A DNA stretch of 10,376 bases from Bacillus pseudomycoides DSM 12442 (GTDB taxonomy: Bacteria > Bacillota > Bacilli > Bacillales > Bacillaceae_G): assembly GCF_000161455.1 (NCBI RefSeq), contig NZ_CM000745.1:4859963-4870338 (forward strand), read 5' to 3'. Under the pieces are notes generated by a model. That model saw nothing but the letters and a program-made list of their open reading frames with translations. It did not search any database and was not told where the DNA came from. A program made the translations under genes and the position numbers. This document shows positions 1-4,960 of this stretch, one piece after another. Every line of letters begins with the position of its first letter. Positions within the stretch are counted from its first letter, which is position 1.

Positions 1-61
1 TGCTCAAAATAACGATGCATTCTTGTTCTTATTACGTATTACTTGTTTTGAAATGTGCGAT

Positions 62-376
62 TCATTCAATCATATAAACCATCACCCATTCCATTTTCAA
101 ATGTGGAGAAATCATAGACATGACATCTAGTATTATGTTTACTTTCAACCCAAGCGACGACTCTTGAGCTGAATGATAAATACAAAATAATTTTGGGAAG
201 CTCTTATTCCCTCTAGCCTCCGCGTCACCGAGTAACGTAATTATAATGGGCACGCTATCCCATGAAGCGTATTCTCTTTTCAAAGAACCTTCATGAGATA
301 ATCGTACCGTTGATTCCATTTGCAAAAACTCCCCAAAAAATACGCTATATCTCTGCGTTTTCTCTGCCATTTTCAA
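62..376 (-). CDS. Hypothetical protein, last gene of a phage-like operon in this window
   Basis: I do not recognise this protein of about 104 residues. It has no clear signal peptide or membrane helix; the middle (about residues 43-50) and the C-terminal third are moderately hydrophobic. The TTG start at 376-374 overlaps the TGA of the upstream ArpU-like gene by a few bases, which suggests translational coupling. An ATG two codons in (370-368) is an equally good start, with an AGGA-type site about 11 nt upstream. Its place directly after an ArpU-like regulator on the same strand suggests a phage gene. The role is unknown, and I am only moderately sure it is expressed. Confidence 0.5.
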   Translation of the reverse strand: MKMAEKTQRYSVFFGEFLQMESTVRLSHEGSLKREYASWDSVPIIITLLGDAEARGNKSFPKLFCIYHSAQESSLGLKVNIILDVMSMISPHLKMEWVMVYMIE

Positions 377-741
377 ATGATTCCTAATGTAGTAGCAATC
401 AATTTAATAGCACTTTTCTTCTTCTCATAAAAGTATGAGTTCTTCATCATCAATTCATTTTGTACGAATGCATCTTTCACTGGTTTATTATCTAAGAACT
501 TCATAGTAATGATGTTTCTTTCATCATCATCTAGGATATTGTTTAATGCCTTTTCGATTTGTTGCACCTTCATCCTACTTGTTACTCTCGAATCACGTAA
601 TTCTGGAAACAGACTGATTCCTTCTTGTTCCACTTCATTATTGAATCGCATTTTCAGCGCTCTGTATTCTTTCAAGATGCTCACGACCTCTTTCTGCACC
701 TTTTTATCATCGATTTCTGGTAATAAAGATAATTGTTCCAA
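373..741 (-). CDS. ArpU-family phage transcriptional regulator (probable)
   Basis: This 122-residue protein resembles the ArpU family, small regulators of late genes in phages of Firmicutes. The N-terminus (residues 2-10, EQLSLLPEI) is the kind of opening seen in that family. Residues 11-30 form a charged helix. Residues 70-118, starting with the acidic DDDERNIITMKFL stretch, look like a sigma-region-4-type helix-turn-helix ending in a lysine-rich recognition segment (YEKKKSAIKL). The start is TTG at 741-739, with a GGGGGA ribosome binding site about 8 nt upstream; no in-frame ATG would keep the family N-terminus. It lies between two unknown small phage-like genes. The family call comes from sequence character, not a search. 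A different phage HTH protein is the main alternative. Confidence 0.6.
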   Translation of the reverse strand: MEQLSLLPEIDDKKVQKEVVSILKEYRALKMRFNNEVEQEGISLFPELRDSRVTSRMKVQQIEKALNNILDDDERNIITMKFLDNKPVKDAFVQNELMMKNSYFYEKKKSAIKLIATTLGII

Positions 742-784
742 GTTGGAATCCCCCTATTTCGAATTTTAGTTTTTACACTCACAT

Positions 785-872
785 TAGGTATGTGAAATTT
801 TAATACCTATCTTCTGAATAAGGGAACGATGCTTAGTAAAGTAGCCCCCACCAATCTACTCATCATCGTTCC
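785..872. other. Two hairpins in the phage operon intergenic region
   Basis: Between the 62-codon gene and the ArpU-like gene lie two dyads. The first pairs TAGGTAT (785-791) with ATACCTA (803-809). The second pairs GGAACGATG (823-831) with CATCGTTCC (864-872), both perfect, and encloses an inner AGTAG/CTACT stem (840-844/856-860) with a C-rich apical loop. Neither is followed by a U tract on either strand, so they are not ordinary terminators. They could be mRNA processing or regulatory structures in the leader of the ArpU-like gene. Confidence 0.5.
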
Positions 873-880
873 GTTATCCA

Positions 881-1069
881 TTAAGCTGTTGTTCTATTGA
901 ATGCTTCTATTTGTTTATCCTCATCATGGATTACCCATCCATCCTTAAAATGTTGCATTAGCTCGTGATACTTAAATACATCGAATATCCAAACATACTG
1001 ATTACTCCCAAAACCTGGTTCTTTTCTATACAGCATGAATTCTCTTATACCCTTGTATCTTGGAATCAT
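881..1069 (-). CDS. Small hypothetical phage-type protein
   Basis: This is a 62-residue protein of unknown function, with many aromatic residues and a run of charged residues near the end (residues 49-53, DEDKQ). It begins at ATG 1069-1067 with an AAAGGGG ribosome binding site about 10 nt upstream. That site overlaps the stop codon of the DUF1064 nuclease gene, and only 13 bases separate the two genes, so they are almost certainly cotranscribed. No domain, signal peptide or membrane segment is visible. Small accessory proteins next to DUF1064 nucleases are common in phage replication and recombination blocks, which is the only hint of role. The tight spacing and good ribosome site make it likely to be a real gene. 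Confidence 0.6.
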   Translation of the reverse strand: MIPRYKGIREFMLYRKEPGFGSNQYVWIFDVFKYHELMQHFKDGWVIHDEDKQIEAFNRTTA

Positions 1070-1082
1070 CTATTCAGCCCCT

Positions 1083-1469
1083 TTATTTTCTTATCCAACC
1101 TTTCTGTTTGTCCTTCATAACAACAACTAACTCCTGCTTATATCGGTATTCAAACATCTTCTTCATATATGGAAAGCGATCGTTAGCATAACCTTTGACA
1201 TCAATCACTTCCTGTGTTCCATCCTTATAAGTAACTAAGAAATCTGCTGTGAATTTCCAATCTCTTCGCTTCTTCCGTTTACCATCTCGTGTAGTAATAT
1301 AAAACCCTTCAAGGAGCATGTACTGAGGTTGTAGCTTAATCTCAACAACCTCAGGGTTACTCTTTAAGAACAGGTAATACTCTGCTTCTGTTTTACTATC
1401 AAACTCAATTCCTAGTACGACTGTTTTTCTACTATTAATACGGCCTGTCTTCTTTTTGCGCTTAAACAA
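1083..1469 (-). CDS. DUF1064 phage nuclease, PD-(D/E)XK type
   Basis: This 128-residue protein matches the pattern of the DUF1064 family, small phage nucleases of the PD-(D/E)XK fold thought to act on recombination or replication intermediates. After a basic N-terminus (FKRKKKTGR), residues 22-31 (EFDSKTEAEY) carry the conserved acidic helix. Residues 73-79 (FTADFLV) give the first metal-binding aspartate, D76. Residues 87-93 (EVIDVKG) give the D90-x-K92 catalytic pair. The length is normal for the family. The start is TTG at 1469-1467 with GAGG about 6 nt upstream; there is no ATG before the conserved core. It is the first gene of the visible phage-like block. The family call is strong; the biochemical activity is inferred. 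Confidence 0.8.
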   Translation of the reverse strand: MFKRKKKTGRINSRKTVVLGIEFDSKTEAEYYLFLKSNPEVVEIKLQPQYMLLEGFYITTRDGKRKKRRDWKFTADFLVTYKDGTQEVIDVKGYANDRFPYMKKMFEYRYKQELVVVMKDKQKGWIRK

Positions 1470-1571
1470 CTTGTTTCCTCACTTCCTTCTAATATGGAAT
1501 GCTTCCTACATAATCTTTTGAAACACCCCATTGTGTTTTCCTAGGTATTCACCTTCGACTCTTTGTATAGA

Positions 1572-1640
1572 TTATGCAAACCCTAAGTTAACTGGTACCC
1601 AAAATGGGAATACATTTCCTACTTTCAATTCATTAATCAT
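1572..1640 (-). CDS. Possible 22-codon leader or micro-ORF upstream of the phage operon
   Basis: An ATG at 1640-1638 has an excellent GGAGG site (1653-1649) 8 nt upstream and opens a 22-residue reading frame, MINELKVGNVFPFWVPVNLGFA less its last two residues being MINELKVGNVFPFWVPVNLG. It ends at a TAA (1574-1572). Reading past that stop in the same frame gives another 21 protein-like codons before the next stop. It could be a leader peptide for the DUF1064 operon, a tiny phage protein, or the start of a gene broken by a nonsense change. The ribosome site is the main evidence. Confidence 0.3.
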   Translation of the reverse strand: MINELKVGNVFPFWVPVNLGFA

Positions 1641-1675
1641 TTCCTCATCCTCCAAATAAATCTCAATATTCTGTA

Positions 1676-1776
1676 TATAATGTATATAGGCGATAGCCAT
1701 AACTCATTTAAATGAGCCTCCAGCAACCTGAGTTCCCATCCCGAGAGAGCAGTTAGCTTTAGCTAGCTGTTCTTTT
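1676..1776 (+). ncRNA. Candidate small RNA, tandem unit 1
   Basis: A TATAAT box (1676-1681) is followed by about 90 nt that end in a hairpin with a U-rich tail. GCAGTTAGC (1749-1757) pairs with GCTAGCTGT (1762-1770) around a TTTA loop, then TCTTTT. The predicted transcript is about 1688-1776. Near its 5' end is the perfect palindrome CTCATTTAAATGAG (1703-1716), which can form a short hairpin. Just before the terminator is a C-rich run, CCCATCCC (1735-1742), a motif type often used by Bacillus small RNAs to pair with ribosome binding sites. No open reading frame of note lies in it. It is the most diverged of three tandem units. Confidence 0.42.
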
Positions 1777-1785
1777 GGTTGTTTA

Positions 1786-1900
1786 AATAAAATTCAAAAC
1801 CTCGATCATACTATACTTACATCCAGATTCTCATCTGTGATATTAGGCTTTTCCCCTTTCCCTGAGGGCGGGCAGTTAGCTTTTGCTAGCTGCTCTTTTT
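1786..1900 (+). ncRNA. Candidate small RNA, tandem unit 2
   Basis: AATAAAATTC (1786-1795) and TACTAT (1809-1814) form a promoter-like pair with a 17-bp spacer. The predicted transcript runs from about 1821 to 1900 (about 80 nt). It carries CCCCTTTCCC (1853-1862) followed by TGAGGG. It ends in a terminator where GCAGTTAGC (1872-1880) pairs with GCTAGCTGC (1885-1893) over a TTTT loop with one G-T wobble, then TCTTTTT. Unit 3 shares the segment before the C-rich run (TCTGTRATATT), the C-rich run and the terminator, so these are duplicated transcription units. No protein-coding potential is evident. Confidence 0.48.
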
Positions 1901-1911
1901 GAGTTTGTCCG

Positions 1912-2039
1912 AATAAAATTCTAAATTTTGTCCAATACTATAAATGGGCTGATACAGCTTGAATTCACAGTGACCTCTGTAATATTCTTTCTCCCTTTCC
2001 CCGAGGGCTGAGCAGTTAGCTTTTGCTAGCTGCTTTTTT
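1912..2039 (+). ncRNA. Candidate small RNA, tandem unit 3
   Basis: This is the third copy of the unit. AATAAAATTC (1912-1921) and TACTAT (1936-1941) are the promoter-like boxes. The predicted transcript is about 1948-2039 (about 92 nt). It holds CCCTTTCCCC (1993-2002) followed by GAGGG, then the hairpin GCAGTTAGC/GCTAGCTGC (2012-2020/2025-2033) and six T residues. The conservation of box, C-rich run and terminator, with a diverged middle, is what a small family of base-pairing RNAs would show. The alternative is a stack of terminators insulating the phage operon. Confidence 0.48.
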
Positions 2040-2104
2040 CACATTTTAATTATATTAAGCGTATATTAATACTGATTATGATTGGTATTACGCCTACCTC
2101 TCAA

Positions 2105-2131
2105 GGGCACTTATATACAGTGCTCTTTTTT
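2105..2131 (+). terminator. Intrinsic terminator after a short C/U-rich segment
   Basis: GGGCACT (2105-2111) pairs with AGTGCTC (2119-2125, one G-T wobble) around a TATATAC loop and is followed by six T residues. No gene precedes it on the plus strand. The short stretch since the previous terminator (2040-2104) holds a second imperfect dyad (AATAC/GTATT within GCGT/ACGC) and a CCTACCTCTC run. It may be the end of a further, unrelated small RNA of about 60 nt. Confidence 0.55.
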
Positions 2132-2138
2132 AATCTGC

Positions 2139-2166
2139 ATAATATTCCTAATCCTGTTTATACTAT
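2139..2166 (+). promoter_or_regulatory. Fourth copy of the small-RNA promoter box, orphaned
   Basis: ATAATATTCC (2139-2148) followed by TACTAT (2161-2166) repeats the spacing of units 2 and 3. The 11 bases from 2161 (TACTATAAATG) are identical to those at 1936 in unit 3. There is no C-rich run or matching terminator downstream. About 15 nt later the sequence becomes the IS6-like inverted-repeat pair, so a fourth unit was probably lost there. Confidence 0.35.
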
Positions 2167-2181
2167 AAATGTAACTTAAAG

Positions 2182-2223
2182 TGGTTCTGGTGCAAAAACT
2201 CTAAAACTTTTGCACCAGAACCA
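2182..2223. repeat. Abutted IS6/IS240-like inverted repeats (solo remnant)
   Basis: The perfect 16-bp arms TGGTTCTGGTGCAAAA (2182-2197) and TTTTGCACCAGAACCA (2208-2223) are separated by only 10 bases. From memory, the arm resembles terminal inverted repeats of IS6-family elements such as IS240 and IS257 (GGTTCTG-TGCAAA type). Two facing ends with almost nothing between suggest an element whose transposase was deleted. The 8 bases on the two sides do not match, so no target duplication is left. A plain stem-loop of another origin remains possible. Confidence 0.4.
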
Positions 2224-2288
2224 GAAAATGGATTCCGTTTTGCAAAAAATGGGCGTTCTAAAGTCCTAATTAAAAAACATCTAAAACT

Positions 2289-2323
2289 TAGCCTTGCTTA
2301 AAAAAAATTAATTAGCAAGGCTA
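2289..2323. terminator. Stem-loop with A/T-rich loop, possible weak terminator
   Basis: TAGCCTTGCT (2289-2298) pairs perfectly with AGCAAGGCTA (2314-2323), giving a 10-bp stem with a 15-nt A-rich loop. On the plus strand the stem is followed by only TTTG. On the minus strand it is followed by a U-rich stretch (AGTTTTAGATGTTTTTT). If a terminator, it would serve minus-strand transcription, perhaps the end of the old rap locus. No gene lies immediately beside it. Confidence 0.3.
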
Positions 2324-2666
2324 TTTGTCATGTATTCTTATACCCTCCAAGCAACCTATCCTTTTTCGACACAAGGAAACTCAAAACATCTCTCAGTTCC
2401 TATAATTATTTCTCATTTTCTAGACTATTCTGCTATAAAATTTACACATATATGAAACTGAAAATTCACTTATTTACTCACAAATTAACCTTGAGATTTA
2501 CTAAGATAAAGTCTTGAATCGCTTGGTATAATTAGCCTAACATCCCTAAAATAGATTCTAATGTTTTTATTGAGTTTAAGTTTTTTAAAACAAGAATTAA
2601 TAAATAAGATACTCTTAAATCCAGCTTAAATTTTAATAGGAAATTCTGTCTCTTGGGATTATTAGT
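2324..2666. other. AT-rich stretch without recognisable genes
   Basis: I see no reading frame with a ribosome site, no structured RNA and no clear repeat here. It sits where the rest of a rap gene and its phr partner would be expected on the minus strand, but I could not find rap or phr sequence in it. It reads as decayed or replaced DNA. Confidence 0.5.
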
Positions 2667-2954
2667 TTATTTATTGTTATTGGAAGTGCTATAGCTGCTA
2701 TTGGATTTGTAGCATATCTCTTCGATTAGTATAAAAAGGGATGATAAATTTTGGTTGTTAAGTAAGTAGTTAAAACGGAAATCTAAAAGTGAATAATAAA
2801 AAAGTAAATTTTGATCACCTATAAGATTATGAAGCTGTTGCTCAATTTCTTTTTTTAGACGTATGGAATTCTCTCTATTTCTTGCACGAATTTGTAAATA
2901 CCACTCATTTAATAACTCCGTCAACTGTTCATTCCCCTTTAGTTGTATGTTCAT
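2667..2954 (-). pseudogene. 5' fragment of a Rap-family phosphatase/regulator gene
   Basis: The first roughly 66 of these 95 codons match the N-terminal three-helix bundle of Rap proteins, which inhibit Spo0F~P or ComA and are switched off by Phr peptides. The EWY segment (residues 17-19), the KKEIEQQL helix (34-41) and the highly typical DQNLLFYYSLLDFR (47-60) are present, including the conserved Gln. Rap proteins are about 370-380 residues, with tetratricopeptide repeats after this point. Here the sequence loses similarity near 2757 and ends at 2667, so all peptide-binding repeats are gone. The start is intact: ATG at 2954 with GGGAGG about 7 nt upstream. No phr gene follows. A truncated product able to bind a partner is possible but unlikely. 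Confidence 0.8.
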
Positions 2955-3322
2955 ATAATCCTCCCATCACCCCATAAAATAATAAAGGGAATATTCTCAC
3001 AATAAAATAATAGCAGATAAACAAAATATTAATCTGGAAAAGAGAGATGTTCCAATAATCGACTGAACATTATGAAATTATCGTTTTATCGTTAATACAT
3101 CCATATCGATATTTAGAGATATTTGAGATATAGGGGAGGGATAAAAGTATCCCTCCTCAATTCGAATTCTTTGCAATACTATTTATCTCTTTATAAATCG
3201 TAATTTATTACAGAAAAATTGAACTTTATTTTAAATCTATATTTATGTATAGAAATAAGACTAAGATTTATATCTTTTTTTCTTTGATTCTTTTTAATAC
3301 ATTCATAAAATTGTTAAATCAT
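2955..3322. other. Gene-free region with one strong hairpin
   Basis: This AT-rich region upstream of the rap fragment has no credible gene. It contains a perfect 9-bp stem, GGAGGGATA (3135-3143) with TATCCCTCC (3148-3156) over an AAAG loop, extendable by two more pairs. No U tract follows on either strand, so it is probably not a simple terminator. The rap promoter should lie here but I cannot assign it confidently. Confidence 0.45.
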
Positions 3323-3356
3323 AAAAAAACCTTGAAAAGCTCTTAGCTAATCAAGG
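3323..3356 (-). terminator. Intrinsic terminator for the minus-strand gene at 3368-3583
   Basis: CCTTGA (3330-3335) pairs with TCAAGG (3351-3356), and an inner AGCT/AGCT pair stacks inside. Read on the minus strand the stem is followed by seven T residues (complement of 3329-3323). It lies 12 bases after the end of the minus-strand reading frame, as a gene's own terminator would. Confidence 0.65.
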
Positions 3357-3367
3357 AAAGGAGTAAA

Positions 3368-3670
3368 TTAATCCTTTATATTATATTTCTCTCTTATTGT
3401 TATTAAGAGATTCCCCCATTTAAACAAAAAATAATGGCTATCAGATTGCCCGAATATATAATCATAAACATATCCCTTTTCTATTCCACTATTGAAAATA
3501 AGAATTTTTCTAGCCTTTTTTTGATAACCTACTATTTGTGACGAAAATTTGATATTCATTTCTATTATCTTGTGCTGGTACAATCACTCGCATACCAATT
3601 ACATCCCCGTGTTTATATTCACCTAACGTCACTTTGCAACCATTCATTATATAGTCTGATTAGCCCACAG
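3368..3670 (-). pseudogene. Probable frameshifted hypothetical gene
   Basis: A minus-strand frame of 71 codons (3583-3368) ends just before a good terminator. Its upstream part looks out of frame. A second minus-strand frame from an ATG near 3650 reads protein-like sequence (GEYKHGDVIGMRVIVPAQD) and stops at about 3507, just after a run of seven A residues (AAAAAAAGG on that strand). Joining the two frames at the A run gives one product of about 90-95 residues whose C-terminal half is the FNSGIEKGYVYDYIFGQ region. A single-base change in the A run would explain this. The family is not recognised. The 3583 start would be TTG with no good ribosome site, which supports a broken gene. Confidence 0.4.
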
Positions 3671-3828
3671 ATTAATTACAATAAAGTTGTTCACCATTCG
3701 GCTTTGAAGGTATTTTTAAGTACGTTCAACATCCAAACTAAGCTAAGGTACTTACAAATGAAGGGGTCCTATTAATATTTCAAAAAACACCTAATCCCAT
3801 CCTCCTACTATATTTTTAGTTAACCCCC
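3671..3828. other. Short AT-rich spacer, no feature assigned
   Basis: I see no gene, hairpin or repeat that I can support between the broken minus-strand gene and the MerR-type promoter. Several short stop-riddled frames on both strands suggest decayed sequence. Confidence 0.4.
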
Positions 3829-3859
3829 TTGACTATAACGCTACGTCATAGTGCATAAT
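3829..3859 (+). promoter_or_regulatory. MerR-type promoter/operator with 19-bp spacer
   Basis: TTGACT (3829-3834) and CATAAT (3854-3859) are separated by exactly 19 bp. That is longer than normal and is the hallmark of promoters activated by DNA-twisting MerR-family regulators. The spacer region holds a near-perfect dyad: ACTATAACG (3832-3840) against CGTCATAGT (3844-3852), 8 of 9 pairs matching. The layout is that of operators used by Mta, BltR and TipA-type drug-responsive regulators. The gene downstream starts 30 bases after the -10 box. Confidence 0.75.
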
Positions 3860-3889
3860 TTTAACTATATTAAATAAGGGGTGAAAGAA

Positions 3890-4816
3890 ATGAATATAAA
3901 ATCATTACGCTCAGATAAAATATATCGAAAAATTTCACAAGCTCCAAAAGAGGAAAAGGTTGAGTTATACAGACAAGAGATGTTGGCTCCGTTTATGAGG
4001 AAATGGAAAATTCAACATGTTCCTTTTAAAGCTGAGGAGCCAAATAGTTTTGATGTTATTACATTGAATAATATAATGAGCATTTCTCCTACTCAGATTA
4101 CAAATGAGATTACACGAGAATTAGACTTGATTTCATCTGATTCTTTTTGGTCTGAGTGTACAGAAGCTGTTAGGAAAAGCCTTCATTTATTTAAAGAGCA
4201 TGATGTGAACCTACGTGTATCCGATTACTTATTCACGATTCTATTAGGGGATCCCAATAGCCCTTCGTTAATGTTAAATGAAGGATATAGTGGTGATGGA
4301 GGTATCCCTGGCTATATTATGTGTACACTTGTCCCAAATGAATACACAATACCTCGAATGAAAGCTGCTTTAGCACATGAATGTAATCATAATGTTCGAT
4401 ATCAATTTATTCAGTGGGATTATACTGTTACTTTAGGTGAATTAATTGTTAGTGAAGGGTTAGCAGAGAACTTTGCTACTTCTATTTTTGGAGAAGATCT
4501 ACTCGGTCCTTGGGTATCGAAAACAACTATGGAAATGCTTAATAGACATATTAAACCTGTGCTCAAGGAACAATTACAATTAACAGGCTTTGATAAAATT
4601 GCACCGTATCTTTATGGTGATGAATTAGCAAAACTTCAAAACTATATGCCAGTCAATATGTCTTATGCTGCTGGTTATGCCTGTGGGTACTATTTAATTA
4701 AATACTATTTAGAAAAAACAGGTAAAAATATCTTTGAAGCCACAATAACTCCTGCTAATCTAATATTAGATGAAATAAAAGGATTTTGGGATGAAGAAAC
4801 AATTATTAACGGGTGA
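3890..4816 (+). CDS. DUF2268 (YjaZ-like) putative Zn-metalloprotease, 3' end set by an IS
   Basis: The product of 308 residues belongs to the DUF2268 family of predicted zinc proteases. HECNH (residues 163-167) is an HExxH zinc site, and SEGLAENFA (188-196) supplies the usual downstream glutamate of this gluzincin-like family. No signal peptide is present, so it should be cytoplasmic. ATG 3890 is preferred over GTG 3881, because the AAGGGG site overlaps GTG but lies well placed for the ATG. Transcription should come from the MerR-type promoter just upstream. The stop codon (4814-4816) is the first three bases of the inserted IS200/IS605 right end, so the natural C-terminus is lost. Deleting the IS extends the frame directly into the TipAS domain at 6643. 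The protease domain itself looks complete. Substrate unknown. Confidence 0.75.
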   Translation: MNIKSLRSDKIYRKISQAPKEEKVELYRQEMLAPFMRKWKIQHVPFKAEEPNSFDVITLNNIMSISPTQITNEITRELDLISSDSFWSECTEAVRKSLHLFKEHDVNLRVSDYLFTILLGDPNSPSLMLNEGYSGDGGIPGYIMCTLVPNEYTIPRMKAALAHECNHNVRYQFIQWDYTVTLGELIVSEGLAENFATSIFGEDLLGPWVSKTTMEMLNRHIKPVLKEQLQLTGFDKIAPYLYGDELAKLQNYMPVNMSYAAGYACGYYLIKYYLEKTGKNIFEATITPANLILDEIKGFWDEETIING

Positions 4817-4960
4817 ACTACCCGCCACTTAGTAGCCCTTACGAGCTTACTTGAAGTGGGGGCTTCTCGGTTAGTCGTTACTTTTGATAGCTAACGAATT
4901 AGTCCTAAAACAGCCGAGCTAACTCCCTTGTTCCAAAGGTTATTTTGTTGCTATTTATGC
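4814..4960 (-). ncRNA. Probable omega-RNA (reRNA) guide scaffold of the TnpB element
   Basis: In IS200/IS605 elements the 3' end of tnpB and the right end are transcribed as an omega-RNA that guides TnpB. Here the region after the tnpB stop folds into nested stems: CTCGG/CCGAG (4866-4870/4914-4918), CGTTA/TAACG (4876-4880/4892-4896) and the end hairpin CCACTT/AAGTGG. The guide would be the flanking bases just beyond the right end, read on the minus strand from 4813 downward (CCCGTTAATAATTGTT). That is the old empty-site sequence in the protease gene. The 5' limit is not defined by the sequence. Confidence 0.55.

Noticed and set aside
509..769. Plus-strand 86-codon frame.
   Set aside because: Lies antisense to the ArpU-like gene, is serine/leucine-rich shadow sequence and has no ribosome site.
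2640..2729. Plus-strand hydrophobic stretch (ISLFIVIGSAIAAIGFVAYLFD) that could be a membrane peptide or toxin.
   Set aside because: No start codon or ribosome site in frame; a stop lies just upstream. At most a fragment.
3572..3775. Plus-strand 67-codon frame.
   Set aside because: Low-complexity shadow sequence opposite the broken minus-strand gene, without a start signal.
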